This document shows, in pieces, positions 45,851 to 58,330 of a DNA stretch of 64,000 nucleotides; within the stretch, counting starts at the first letter, position 1; each line of letters begins with the position of its first letter. The translations under genes were made by a program, and so were the position numbers. The stretch is from positions 106,966,562 to 107,030,561 of the forward strand of contig OW799236.1 of assembly GCA_941918925.1 (NCBI GenBank), written 5' to 3'. This DNA is from Phyto melanocephala. Taxonomy: Eukaryota > Arthropoda > Insecta > Diptera > Rhinophoridae. Below the pieces are notes generated by a model. The model saw only the letters and a program-made list of their open reading frames with translations. It did no database searches and was not told the origin of the DNA.

Positions 45851-47216
45851 AAATCTATTTTAACTTTCAGTTGATTTAGAGCGGAAATTTTGAAAATAAA
45901 TTTCTATGATAAGTGAACGTTATTTTGGTGTAAGTCTCTGCAGGGTGATTTGCCAAAGTACTCTTAAAAAAAGTCAAACACACTACAGCTAATTTTACAG
46001 TCATCCTTATCAGAAGTTCTATAAATCTAAAAAAAAAACACCTCTTACACTAGCATATCTGTGTACTGCAATGTTGATAATTTATTTCAATAAAATTTAA
46101 AAAAAATTAAGGTCACGGTTATTACATTTCGTATATTACTTCAGCACCTCGTTTCTAGGCCAAACTAAATCCAATATCATTGCCAGTGCCTTATCGGGCG
46201 ATAAAGTTTTTTTTCTTCTGTTTCTGCTTTAACCCTTGGGTTTTTGTTTTGTTTTAGTCACTCATAGTGCAGAAGATAATAATTCTTTCTGTGCGTAGCT
46301 GGGGATTGGATAAACAATTAGAGACTAGTTTTAATAGGTTGGATACAAATTACGTCTGTTAGGTTTTTTTTTTGGTGAATGAACCAGTTTGAATGTCTTC
46401 AGTATCTGATATAAATATTTAAAAAAAAAGAATGTTCCTTAGAAAGCAATAATTTTAAATTCCATCACGAATATGTTCTGACATTACTTACCCTCTGACG
46501 GTTTTATCATCAATCCGTTAAAATTAGGAACATTTTTTTTATGACCTTAAAAGAGTCATTATATTTGTTCACACTAAATTGACAATCAAACATTTTTCAT
46601 TTCGAGAAAAATATGTTCAATATTTTATCACACACAAAAAGAGACAAAATTTAAAAAGGGGGTGTAAAATGTGCTTGGAATGTCGTGTTCACACCAAACA
46701 AATTAGCAAGTTGTAGCTTTTAGTCATATAAAAAAAATATTTCGAGAATTCCGAAGACGAACATAAGGGGAGGGGTAGACAATTTTAAAGAGTTCTTTCT
46801 TAGTCCATATAAAATTTAATTTATGCACATATTTCTTTTTATTTAAATTTATGATTTCTTATTGGTGGGAAAATACAGCCAGTCGAATGTTTTAGGGGGG
46901 GTGGGAGAAACATATTTGGGTTAATTTCAATATTATTAATAGAAAATAAATTTGGAATTTAAATGTAAAACATTTTTTATTTTTTGTTTTATATTTAATG
47001 TATTTTTATTGTTATAATTTTGTAAGTTATTGATATGTTTGCCCCTATTGGATCTGTTATGTGCAAATATTTATACTTTTATATCTTGTCTTTTAAGTTT
47101 CTAAAAAATTTTATTTGTTTTTAACTAAAAATTCCCATAATTCATATGACGGTCATAAAAAAATACAAAAAAAAAAAAAAAAAATTAAAAAAAAAATTTA
47201 AAAAAAAATACAAAAA
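45851..47216. other. Non-coding AT-rich sequence
   Basis: No gene or element recognised. Confidence 0.5.
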
Positions 47217-47935
47217 AAAAGTAACAGTGCTATATTCGGCCGTGCCGAATCTTATATACCCTTCACAACGTGCAGTCATGCAATAACAATTGTTTGTACC
47301 ACCATTCATCTCATATAAAATACGTACATACATGTAAAAAACATACCATTGTAAAATTATAATTGAGTTTACGTATGTATGTTTCTAAAAAAAAATTACA
47401 AAAATAAAAAAAAATATATTAAAAACAAAAACAAAAAAAATTTAAAAAATTTAAAAAATTTTTTAAAAAAAATTATAAAAAAATTTATAAAAAAAATAAT
47501 AAAAATATAAATAATATATAAAATTAAAAAAAAAAATTTTTTTTGGCACAGCTGAGATTCGATGCCACGTTTATTCTAACCAGTATATGTGTATGTTTTT
47601 GTTGTAATTGTGAAAAAAAGAGGTGGTTGTGGTTTTTTGCTCATATCTCAGAAAGTTATCGGGTGATTGTGCTAAATTTCAATAGCGATTTATTCCTGGA
47701 TATTTCCAAAAGATTGATACCATACACGGATCTGAGAAACATATAGTTGCTTTTAAAAGTTGATTTCAACAAACACACGGACAGACCGAAAGACGGCCAG
47801 GGCTTAATCGACTCCTCTATTCATAAGCTTCCAGAAAATATATACTTTATTGGGTCGGAAATGAAAATTGTAGTAATTACAAACGGAATGACAAAGCTAT
47901 ATATACCCTTGTGCGCCACAGGTGAAGGGTATAAT
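47217..47935 (-). mobile_element. DINE-1-like Helentron, short subtype
   Basis: It has AGTAACAGTGCTATATTCGG, the GCCGTGCCGAATC hairpin and TATACCCTTCACAACGTG at the left, an A-rich core, GGCACAGCTGAGATTCGATG, GAGGTGGTTGTGGTTTTTTG, GTTGATTTCAACAAACACAC with a shortened GACAGACC repeat, and the 5' end AGGTGAAGGGTATA at the right. It closely matches the copies at 36.7 and 41.7 kb. Confidence 0.85.
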
Positions 47936-48470
47936 TAAAGAAATTTTTGTTTAACTATTTGGAAATTGAGTTCTCAAAAATAAAAATGCATAATTTGTAA
48001 TGAAAACGAAAAAATCTTTTATTATGAAAAAAGTAAAAACAAATAATTAAAATAATTTCAATTGGCTTTAGGCCAAGAAATAAAAAGATTGTGTTTTTCT
48101 TCTTTGATTTGAGGAAGCAAATAAAATTGCCACAAATTTTATACAAAAAAAAAGAAAAAAAAAAAAAAATTAAACCTACAATATACATACATACTACAAA
48201 ATAAATTTAATGACTTTTAAATAAATTTTAAGAAAATTAAGAAAAAAAAAATCAAATTTTATTAAGAAAATTATGACATTTTAACGAGAAAGATTTGTTT
48301 TTGTTTTAATAAAAAGATCTGTAAGAAGCTTTTATTTAATATTAAAACATTTTGTAAGGTGGCCAAAAACTGCTTTAAAACTTTTATTTTTTATTCTTAG
48401 TGCAGTCTTTTCTTTAATTTTTCATATAACTTAACAGATCTTTTAAATATTATTTTTCCTCTTTGAAATT

Positions 48471-48605
48471 AGCGTCCTTTTGCATATTCTGGGTTTTTAT
48501 AACGGCATGGGACACCTTGTTATTCTTACATTGTGAAATAAGCGTCCTTTTGTATATTATTGGTTTTTATATCGGCATGGGACACCTTATTATTCTTCAT
48601 TGTTC
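48471..48605. repeat. Two-copy 70-bp tandem duplication
   Basis: AGCGTCCTTTTGCATATTCT at 48,471 and AGCGTCCTTTTGTATATTAT at 48,541 begin two copies that share GGTTTTTATANCGGCATGGG and ACACCTTNTTATTCTT. Confidence 0.85.
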
Positions 48606-48839
48606 AGATATTGGAAGTGTTTAACTCTATTTTATACCATTCCTAAGAAAGCACCCAAACTTCCCCCTAAAAATGCAAATGGCGGGTTAAAATGTGGTAA
48701 AAAAATATTTGTTGTGCAAGTTAACTTTAAAACCAGTACTTTACTGGAGGCTATCCTGGAAAGCCGACATTCAGAGTAGAGTAATGAAAACGTAAAGAAT
48801 ATGGACCCTTTGTAGAAGCACGATAAACTCAAAATGGGA

Positions 48840-49200
48840 CATTAGCCCGAGGATGACACACTGGCTATAGAGCGTATTACGCTCGATCCTAACGTATACC
48901 TCAATAGCTTGGTAGACATCCTTAGAGAATAAAGTGAATATAAAACCTCTTCAAAAGATTCAAAGACAGTGCGTACTAGTATTAGTATATGCAGTGCAGT
49001 GAGTACCACATCGACAATGGCTGTTGAGAATATACTATCATTTCTGCCAATAAAGAACAGGTGAAATGTGAAGAGGCCTTGACTGCTACTAGATTAATGG
49101 CAAAGTTACCAAAGAATAACCGATTGGGCGTATTAGAATACTCGAATACTTTAAAGTGGATACTATGCCGAACGTGGAATGCCTAAGGGATTAAAATTGG
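48840..49200 (+). pseudogene. Jockey/R1-like LINE reverse transcriptase fragment
   Basis: A frame with few stops reads SPRMTHWL, SVLRSILTYTSIAW, TSLENKVNIKPLQKIQRQCV with LVYAV and VPHRQWLLRI, then after a shift KCEEALTATRLMAKLPKNNR. This follows the region after the RT domain in jockey/R1-like elements, where LxKIQRxxxxxITGAxxTTPTxA and a following KxEAAxxAxRL are usual. The RT catalytic motif is not included. Confidence 0.7.
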
Positions 49201-49289
49201 ATATCCATAAGGGATTACATTGAGAAGACTTGGATTTTTATCTTGTTGATATTTTTTATGTTTGACGAAACTAGGATTATGGTTTTTTC

Positions 49290-49399
49290 ATTAGGGGAAT
49301 TTTCGTTCTTATAGAGCGTACAGTATGCCGTTTGGTCATATGTGTATACCTGTTACAGGTTTGGGCTTTTACTGCCTCTCTTTTTCAACCTAACCTAAT
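49290..49399 (+). repeat. SINE-like element, 3' part
   Basis: TATAGAGCGTACAGTATGCC, GTGTATACCTGT, AGGTTTGGGCTTTTA and TTTTTCAACCTAACCTAA repeat the 3' half of the element at 262-500, including the CCTAA tail (two units). The tRNA-like head is absent. Confidence 0.75.
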
Positions 49400-50228
49400 G
49401 TTACTTCAAAACTAAGAATAAACCAAAACATGAACAAAATAAGTCAAAACCTAAAATGTATATTTTTAAAGTTGACACTCAAATGCCCCACAACACCGGA
49501 TTCAAAGGGGGTAGTTTATATGAGAAAATTGTGTTTTGTAAAATTCTTTCAAATAATATACAATACTTATATCTAAAACTATGATTTATTAATAATATTT
49601 ATTGAAAGGATTTTGCATTGTATTCGCTATGAGATAGATTTTTTGTATGATGATGATACTTACCATTTCCATTTATAAATAAGTTGTTATGGCAAGTTTT
49701 TCAGAGAGGACACCAGATGCGTTTCTTTTGGCAGGAGGGTACCGCATCCCATGTTTTAGTCTGATAGATTTCTCGCCTCCAAAAACTAAACTGACCAGAA
49801 TTTAAAGTCTATAACATTTATAGTTCAGCAGATATGTCATTAGATATAATATTTTCTTTATATGGGAGGTATTAACCATCCCCCCCCCCTCATATGATCC
49901 TATCCAATTTTTTCAATAAGTTGTAGAATTCTTATTCTTATGTAATACCAGGAATAAAAACTTTAACATTATTAGTTCCTGAAATATGTCATAAAATGAG
50001 TGTTTTTTCCCTACGGGGGTTATACTTCCCCTGCTCCGAATGTATCGATTTTTGTCTCCAATAATACAAATGCGATAAAAGTAAAGCCCACAAACTTAAA
50101 AGATTATAGATGAAAACGTTTTCTTAATAATGCATAAAATCTATTTTTTTATATAGAAGGTGCCACGCCCAATATTCTTTTTCAGTTAATTTTTAGATTA
50201 ACTATACAAGGTCTTATTAGAAATGTGT
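49400..50228. other. Non-coding sequence with Helitron-like words
   Basis: No gene. A diverged duplication around TCAGCAGATATGTCATTAG (49,832) and TCCTGAAATATGTCATAAAA (49,977), with GGTGCCACGCCCAATATTC at 50,159, recalls old Helitron/DINE fragments, but no ends can be set. Confidence 0.4.
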
Positions 50229-50350
50229 GTGAAGTTAAATATGCCGAGTTAAATATGTTTTGACGTAAGAACATATTTAACTTAGAAGTTAAATATGTTA
50301 TGACGTAACGACATATTTAACTCAAAAGTTAAATATGTTTCAACGTAACG
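50229..50350. repeat. Row of perfect AT-rich hairpins, 40-bp period
   Basis: AGTTAAATATGTT...AACATATTTAACT (50,247-50,282) and AGTTAAATATGT...ACATATTTAACT (50,287-50,322) are perfect 12-13 bp stems whose loops contain TGACGTAA. A third left arm (50,327-50,340, then CAACGTAACG) lacks its right arm, and a partial left arm lies at 50,232. Confidence 0.85.
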
Positions 50351-50454
50351 ATGTTATAAACAAAAATAAGATATTCTAAATTCAAAAACATCAAATAATA
50401 AAAAAATTAATAACAAAAATAATTTTTTTTATAAATTTTTTTGTATATACATAC

Positions 50455-51050
50455 ATATAGAATTGTATTTGTGAATTTTTTATTGAATTTTTATTGAATC
50501 TCTGAGTGATTTTGGACATACCCTTCGAGGTCACTCATATAGACCATATGGAAAAGGAAGACAATTGCTTGCTCTAACTACCTGTATAACTCACAATTTT
50601 GAATTGTATTTGTGATTTTTTTTTAAAAATTTTTGAAATTTGCACTATGAGAAAATCATTGAATCTCTGAGGGATTTTGGACATATTTGGGCAAACCCTT
50701 CTAGGTCACTCATATAGACCATATGGAAAAGGAGGACAATTGTTTGCTCTAATTAACTGTATAACTCAGAATTCTGAATTGTATTTGTGAATTTTTTAAA
50801 AAATTTTTAAGATTTGCACTATGAGAAAATCATTGAATCTCTGAGGGATTTTGGACATATTTGGGCAAACCTTTCGAGGTCACTCATATAGACCATATGG
50901 AAGCGGAAGACAATTGTTTGCTCTAATTAACTGTATAACTCAGAGTTCTGAATTGTATTTGTGAATTTTTTTAAAAATTTTTAAAATTTGCACTATGAGA
51001 AAATTATTGAATCTCTGAGGGATTTTGGACATATTTGGGCAAACCCAAAT
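50455..51050. repeat. Tandem repeat of about 175 bp, 3-4 copies
   Basis: TCACTCATATAGACCATATGG recurs with starts at 50,531, 50,706 and 50,880, and each unit shares GAATTGTATTTGTGA, TTTGCACTATGAGAAAATCA and GAATCTCTGAGGGATTTTGG with few changes. No coding frame. It may be a minor satellite or the inner repeat of a lost element. Confidence 0.88.
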
Positions 51051-51189
51051 AAATAGATTAAACCCAACATAAATGATAAATATTAAAAAAAAATTAATCA
51101 GTCCATTCGTTCTCCGATTTTAAATATATTTTAAAAATGGACGTACAAATGGACGTGATTCATTTTTATTTCCGTAAAAACTTAAGTTG

Positions 51190-51425
51190 GGCTATGACAA
51201 ACATTAAACAATAGGTTTACGAATTCGGTGCAGACGTTCTTAAGCAGCTAAAAATTTTTTCTGGGGGTGACAGAAGATTAAAAAAAATGTTTCTCTTTGT
51301 GTGGTGTCAAAATCTTAAACTGAATTATATGTATATTAAATTCAAATATTTAACTTTTTAAAAATCGGTGGCAGGGAGCAAAAACAATTCTGGGAAGTTA
51401 TTTCACCCCATAGCATGGTCTAGTC
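51190..51425. repeat. Diverged dispersed repeat, relative of 20.0 kb
   Basis: See the shared words listed at 19,970-20,150: TTTTTTCTGGGGGTGAC, CTGAATTATATGTATATTAA and TTTCACCCCAT occur in the same order. Confidence 0.45.
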
Positions 51426-54400
51426 AAGCCAATGGTCATGGTGATCGTAAGGATGACATCTGATTTTTATTTTTATAGATGAATTTATTTCTTCTTATTG
51501 TTTTCTGTGAGAAATGAGATTTTATCTCCCGCTAGAAAGTATTCGGTATGTTAACCCAGAGATCAGGGAACATCTCTACCAAATTTTATAAAAAAAAAAA
51601 AAAAACAGACGGAAAGACAGACAGATAACATTTTGAAATGACAATGTGTTGAAAGTTAGATCGTTAACACAAGAATCAATAGACATCCCTACCAAATTTT
51701 ATCAAAATCCATGTAGTAAATAGTTTTTGAGCCTATTGAGTACAGGACAGGTAGAAAGACAGATAGACAAAAAATTTAAACTGGACTTGTTTTGCAGTCT
51801 AGATCATTGACTATATACACCGCCATTAAAATTTTCCAAAAAAAAATATTCACTGTTTTTACAATCGTATTATAGATTATGAGCCAGTGTTGTTAAGTAA
51901 TACGTGTAAACAGCGTGTTGGAAATATGTTTGAATTTCAACTTAATGGTAAATTTTTTTTTCTGAAAAAGTTTTGTAACTTTCAGGATCATAACAAACCC
52001 CTTTGATTCTTATGTGTCACACTCAAGAACTATTGCTTTACTATGCTTTTAAGAAATCGGAAGAAAAAGAGTTTTTATTACAATTTACCACAGTTTTTCT
52101 ACGACTTCAGTGAAATGAATTAAACGTTTTTGCAATTGAAATGTATGTCTGTATGTATTTTTTGTTTAATTTCTCGTTTTCTTATAAATAAGTTTTAAGC
52201 TGTAAACAACTAAAGCGTAAAACGCAAAATATTTTTTAAACAATTATCTTCTAAAGATAAGACAAGACTAGCATATCTTATCTGCGTCATGCTAAGGCGA
52301 AAACAGAATTGTAAACAAATATGTTTATTCGGCTTATATTTTTCAACCACGTGTTGTAGTTTACCTTGAACTATTCTGAAATTTTGTTTACGGTTAAACT
52401 GAACATTTCCTCTGGAAACCCAGAACCGGTTTTATGATTGTTCTAAATTACAAACAAATCTGATAAGTAAATGGAAAATAAATTTAAAAAAAACAAAGTT
52501 TTAAAATTATTTAATATATATTTTAAAATTTAGATCAAAATAGTGTGTTAATGCTAGCAAGGCCATTGAGTTCATTTACCAGATGTCCTATTCCATTACC
52601 CTTAATCCTATTCTGTGTACTTTATGCTTTAATAGAACATTAACTGTCCATTAGAAAGGAAATAGTTTTTTAAAAATTCAAATTAACCATTCCGTTTGGC
52701 ACACCTTCTATGTATACATTTTTATACAAATATTTTTAGTCTTTCTATAATTTTTATTCATAATTCTTGTTATTTGTCTGAATTCTTTACTTTGTTTATT
52801 TTAATATTTTTTCTAACAAAATACGTCTAATAACAAACAATTAGTAAATAATTATTAATAATTTTTTGTAGCTATTTATAAGCATAAAAACTAATTATTG
52901 TGTTTTTTTTTGGTCTTTTCCCATTTCTTTGCAGGTAATTAACAATAAAAGTTTTTCACAAATGACGTATAGAAATAAATTCTTGATATTGTTTAATCAT
53001 TAATGAAACTGTCAACAATTTCCGCTTAAAGCGTAAGTAGATTTATAAAGATTATTTAAAAAAAAAAAAAATAAAATAAATAAAACTAAATAAACAAAAA
53101 ACTTATATTTTGTTTATAGAACAAACAAAAGAAATAATAAAAATAATCATTAACAAGGAAGTTGTTGAAGAAAAACCATATAAAAATTTATTATACAGAC
53201 TGACAGACAGACAGACAGACATATGTGTGTTTATGTCAAGCGACAAGTTCTTGGAAATCGTATGTGGAAACTCAATAGAATAACTCTGAGACGACTTTAA
53301 AGTTTTGTTTGTCGGTTGGTTTTGTTTTTCTGATAAAAAAACATTAAATTTCCTAAACCAAGCCCTTAGTTTTGTTATTTTTTTCATACAGGCAACCAAA
53401 AAAAAGAAACAAAGAGAATAAAATGGCGTACCAGGCCTTCCATATGCACACAATTTCATTTATTTATTTTGTTTTCCAAGAATTTCCACAAAGGCCTTAG
53501 CCAGTCATAGACAACTTAGTTTCAATTATTTCTTAAAGAAAATAAAAAAACTACACTCGTATGACTTTTGAAACCAACCGTTCATCCAAGTTTTTGCATA
53601 TTATTTAGTCTGTCCACCCATGCAACTTGTTGTACACATAATCATAATAAGAACGTCTGTGGTCTCGTCTAAAGTTTCTCTTTAAAAATAACAACAACAA
53701 TAATAGAAAAAAAAACAGTGAATTATAAATTCAAAACCATACACATTTAGCCATAAAGTCACTCAATCATCGCCATCATTATTATCAACATTATAACGTC
53801 GCAGTTAATACAATCATCAGCAGCAGCACTTCAAAAGGAATTTGATGACTTTTCAACAACAAAAAGCAACAATAATAAACACAATTGCGTTTAGTTACAT
53901 GTTTATATTTCATTTTATTAAAAAAAATAAACTGCATTTGATAGCAGTTGCTTTGATTTAACACGTTTTGGTACTTTCGTTAGGTACTTTTTTAACAACT
54001 GCATGTAAAAAAAATTATGACTTTTCTCCGAGTGCTTCAATGCTTTTCAGATAAAATTTAAAAAAAAAAAGTTAAGGCTAATTTTTCGGATCCTTTTGTT
54101 TACCTGCGTAAATGAGATAATTCTTATTATGAACCATAATCAAGCACTTATACAGGTGTGGGGAATATTTACACAAAAAAACATTTGAGTAATTTGTGGC
54201 AGCCATAAAGCAAACAATTCATATATTTAAATGAAAACTTCACCCCCCAACCTCCCTCCTTCTCTCCAAACTTGTAAAGCGACTTATAAACGTCATGTTT
54301 TTTACAAACGGCCAAAAATGTTTGCAGTCAACCGCTGCGGACTTTTCCAGCTTCAGAGATTACTGCTAACAGCTGATGCCAAGTGGCTTGTCAGAACATT

Positions 54401-54513
54401 ATAGAGCAGGTTTTAATTGAAAACTTGTCAGATCACCTTACACACGAGTTTTGCAGAAGCAACACACCACATGTTCGTACTAAGCAGTGGGAAATTTGAC
54501 AAATCAGATGTTA
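51426..54513. other. Non-coding AT-rich sequence
   Basis: No gene. There is a pair of diverged CTACCAAATTTTAT units with GACAGACAGATA (51,574 and 51,690), a (GACA)n run at about 53,200-53,220, and the possible splice site at 52,891-52,940. Confidence 0.5.
52891..52940 (+). other. Second candidate recursive splice site
   Basis: A CTAAT branch-point word at 52,891-52,895 is followed by a T-rich tract and TTTCTTTGCAG ending at 52,934, then GTAATT. The 3' splice site is strong; the adjoining 5' site deviates from GTAAGT at one position. Plus-strand orientation agrees with the site at 2,614. Confidence 0.38.
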
Positions 54514-55076
54514 ACAAGTAAGAGCACTTTATTGAGCTGAGCCGAATCTTATATACCCGGCATAAACTTTGTCCATCATGTAAATGTATAGATAAATATT
54601 TATTAGTGACCGCTAGATTTTGTTGTTGTTTTAGCTAAACGATAATCTGAACCTTTAGCAGAAAATTTTTTCCAATTTTTTTTTTGGAGGGAGTTGCTAA
54701 ATGTGCATGATTTTCTATATACGTTTTAAGAAGTTCCACAGGAAAATTTGACTTTATTTGGTAAAAGACAGAATCAATCGTGTTCTTTCGCTCATATCTC
54801 AGCTCGTAATATACCCACATAACTGAGTTTCAATAGCAAAATTCTCGAAAGTATGTCTGATAAATTAATACAATATTAGAGTTTAAAGAATAGGTGGGGG
54901 CTTCGAAAAGTTGATTTCAACATGCACACGGCTAGACGGACTTAGCCTAGTTAATATATTTATCTATAAGGATTCGGAATACATATACTTTATAGGTTCA
55001 CAAATGAATGTTTTAGAAATTACAAACGGAATGACAAACTTATATAGACCCTCTTAAGCTCTAGTGTGAAGGATAT
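54514..55076 (-). mobile_element. DINE-1-like Helentron remnant
   Basis: AACAAGTAAGAGCACTTTAT, GAGCCGAATCTTATATACCC, CTCATATCTCAGCTCG, GTTGATTTCAACATGCACAC, TATACTTTATAGGTTCACAA and TACAAACGGAATGACAAACT read in the minus-strand family order, ending at AGTGTGAAGGATATAA. The terminal hairpin has lost one arm and the minisatellite is nearly gone. Confidence 0.75.
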
Positions 55077-56185
55077 AAAATCATGTCCTGTATGACCTGC
55101 TTAAGCTGAAGCCTGGCTATATATCCTTAAAGTTAAGAAAACTTACACTTTCGAAAAAACAAATGGATTGCATTGAAGTTGTTTTCTGTTTTGATTTAAG
55201 TACTTTTTTTTAGTGTATTTTTGGGTAGTTTTTGGAAAAGGCACTTTTAAGAGTCATATACTTTTTGTATTGTAAAATAATTTTTGAAACGGTGAAATAG
55301 AAAATAAATATTTCCACTGTAGTTTCTATGTACACAAAAAAATGTACGTTGAATAAAACTGTGAGTAGCACATGGAGCAAATGGTCACTACGTACCAATT
55401 TTATTACCATATTCCACTAACACTTAACATAAGTCAGACTAAAGATTTAGAAAAAATACTTGTACTCCTCAACAATCAAAATACATTGTTCTTTCCTGTA
55501 AAGCCAACAATAAACTGTCAGCTGTCAAATTTGTTTATTTATTTCTGTTGGCGACACTTTACCACACAATTAAATTTTACTACAGAATAATTCGAAAATG
55601 TTCAATTCAATTAAAAAAATTTATGAAAACATAGAAATAAAATTATTTTCATTTATGGTTGATTTGAATTGTTGACGTGATGTAAACAATGTATTTTAGT
55701 ATAAACTTAATGTGAAATGTTTTATTGGTGATCATAGTAATATTACCAAGATTCGCAATAACCACTTTTTACTCAACATAATTACTAGCCAGTTGTTGTC
55801 TCTTCAACATCTAGACCAGTAAGTGCATATTGTATTACAAGGGAGCCACGTTTTTAAAGGCCCCTTCTATATCAAAGAAGGGTGCCATATTCACCCTTCT
55901 GTTTATAGATTTGAAAAAATTTTTGTTTTTTTAATGTTTTCTTTTTCCATAATTTGTAATAAATTTTCTCTTAGATCTCTCTTAGTAAAAACGGTTTTAA
56001 AAAATTCTCTATATAAAATAAATTTTTTTGTTTTTAAATTTTTGTTCATTGAACACTCACCTTCTGTTCTCTGAAATCAGTTTTACATTTGCTGAGGTCA
56101 TTGTCTGGTCAATAATGATAAGTTTTCATGTTTAACAAACAAAGTTTATTTAAAAGTCAACAAAGCGGTGATCTTACGCATCATC

Positions 56186-56218
<33 letters not shown>

Positions 56219-57328
56219 AAAATGCAAATGCGTAAACGCATTGTTTAACTGAAATAAACAAAACAGCTCGTTGACATTTGTCACAAATAAGAGTCTATGC
56301 AAAAAAAGAAAACAACAAAACAAACAGGGAACTACTACCATGGGCAGAGGCAGTAACTAAAAGTAGCAACAATAGCTATAATAAACAATTTATACAATTT
56401 AAATAATTGTCATGAATTATCGGTATTCGCGTACACACACACACACACACGCACGCACACGCATAAACTCTGCCTCATGAGCTTGCTTTAACCGGCTGGC
56501 TGTCCATGGTAAAGTTACTTGCCGTTGTTGCTGTTGTTGTTAGCGGAGGTGGTGGGAAACAAGTGACAGCCCGTAGTGAATGAGTGCTGCTGGTGAGCAA
56601 GTTTATATTATTAACGAATAAATACGCACATGCCTGGTTGACTGTGCTACCAGAAAGACACATACATATACTAACTATATTTGCTAGATACATTAGCTAG
56701 GTAAGTAGTTAGTCAGTTATTGGTACTTAGTTTGTTTGAAAAACTCACAACATTTTGTTGACATATGTAACCACCACATAATGCGCATGAGTGAATGCAT
56801 TTTTTGTTTGTTTAAGTTACTACAGTCAGCCTAAAACGATGATGACAAACAGCAACAGGTTTCTTTTAAGTTTCTTTAAGTGGTGTTTGGTTTACAGCAG
56901 TTGTGGCAAATAACAAACATATAATTTAAATGTCAATGCACGTTAGGCGGGATAGATTTGCTAATTTTTTTTTCTCGTACAGCAGGGTTGCAGTAAAGAG
57001 CATCATATTTATTTTTGTTTTAATGCATTTTCCTTACATGTTAATTTTCTAGATCATTAACAAGATTGCAGTTTGCAAAATTTAAGAAAAATTTATAAAT
57101 TTTTTTTATTTTGGTTTGCAATTTTAAAAATTTAATTTTACAAAAATTGAAACAAAATGGCAACAACTTACAACAAAAAAAAAAGAGAATTTTACAGCTT
57201 GTGCGGGTTTCGCGAAATGAAAAATTACGCGAGAAACTAGGCTTTTCTTTTTTTGAACAACATTTTAAAATTTATTAAAGTTTGACTGATACATTTAGAG
57301 CTTGGTTTTTTAAACAAATTTACCTTAA
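55077..57328. other. Non-coding AT-rich sequence with microsatellites
   Basis: No gene. A run of 30 T at 56,187-56,216 and a (CA)n run at about 56,434-56,462 are present; short frames nearby are chance. Confidence 0.55.
56187..56216. repeat. Thirty-base poly-T
   Basis: An uninterrupted T run, then GCAAAATGCAAATGCG. It could be the tail of a minus-strand retrotransposed copy, but no recognisable body lies beside it. Confidence 0.9.
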
Positions 57329-57628
57329 TCTATATATATATAAATAAAACTCTGTCGGTCTGCGTGTGTGTGTGTCAGCTATAGACTCCGAAACAAGGAG
57401 TGTTTACGGGTGCTAAAAAGTGGGCGGGGCTACGCCCATAAAAAAGAAGTTATCATTTTTAGCTACTTGCACTTCACCGATTCTTCTAAAACTTTGCACA
57501 CACATTGAACTCTCATGATTTTACAATTTCGTGATTATAAAAGTGGGCAGTGCCACGCCCATAAAAAAAATTATAATTTTTCGCTTCTTGCATTAAGGGG
57601 CATAGCAACGTGCGCCGGGCTTGGCTAG
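57329..57628 (+). mobile_element. Non-autonomous Helitron, short copy
   Basis: TCTATATATATATAAATAAA after an A at the 5' end, and AGCAACGTGCGCCGGGCTTG then GCTAG followed by T at the 3' end, repeat the termini of the 26-kb copy. Inside are CTGTCGGTCTGCGTGTG, GACTCCGAAAC, GGGCGGGGCTACGCCCATAA and one CTACTTGCACTTCACCGATT unit. At 300 bp it has fewer internal units than the 584-bp copy. Confidence 0.85.
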
Positions 57629-57949
57629 TAAATTATAAAAGTGAAAAGGAACTTAAAGAATATCTTAAAACTTAAAGTTTTTATTTTTAAAAAAAGGATG
57701 CCAAAAATCTAAAATAGTATTTCAAATTTATCCGCTAAGTGTAAAAGGTACATTTACATTTATCTTTCTAGCTCTTCAGGCTTTTGTAATAGAGGTGACG
57801 AAACTAGTCACTAAATCGGACTAAATCGGTTTATTAGAAGGGTGAAAATTTGTTACATGATCATGTATGCTTATAACAAAGTTACTTGAACAAAATGTGG
57901 AGATTTCCGGCATCACCGCTATTCAAATAAATAAATGTAAACATTTGCG

Positions 57950-58110
57950 TTGTATAGTTGGAGCCACGCCTACTTTTTTTATTTTATATTTTGGGCAGCA
58001 TAGCTAACACTTACCAACAAATTCTTAAGAATCTCACTTTTATTCTTTTCCAGATATGGCGATAGTAAATATTTACGTTTTGTAGAAGGTGGGCGTGGCC
58101 ACAACAATTT
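57950..58110. mobile_element. GCCACGCCT/GGGCGTGGCC Helitron-like fragment
   Basis: GGAGCCACGCCTACTTTTTT (57,960) and GTGGGCGTGGCCACAAC (58,090) are typical words of old DINE/Helitron fragments; no ends are preserved. Confidence 0.4.
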
Positions 58111-58199
58111 GCAAAAATATATCTTCTATTATTTCTTCTAGATTAAGAGTAAAATGCTAAGGGAATTTTAAAAATATCAGTCCATTTATAACGTTTAAC

Positions 58200-58330
58200 G
58201 GGTGTCTTAAAATTAACGAAAGATTTCTTATAAATAGTTTTTAGTGTGTTAATTGTTTTTTAGGGTTAGCAACACTTTACTGCACAAATAGCGAAAAAAT
58301 TAAAAACTTGCGTTAATTTTGGGACACCCT
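58200..58330. mobile_element. Mariner-type MITE
   Basis: GGGTGTCTTAAAATTAACG at the left is mirrored by GTTAATTTTGGGACACCC at the right, in about 130 bp, with TATA beyond the right end. The GGGTGTCCCA-type end resembles that of the mariner at 12.2 kb, so a related transposase may have moved it. Confidence 0.75.

Noticed and set aside
53103..53459. 118-codon minus-strand frame as a gene
   Set aside because: It spans a GACA microsatellite and A/T-rich sequence, and shows no recognisable protein features.
56187..56216. Poly-T as the tail of a processed pseudogene
   Set aside because: No gene-like sequence or target duplication could be found beside it.
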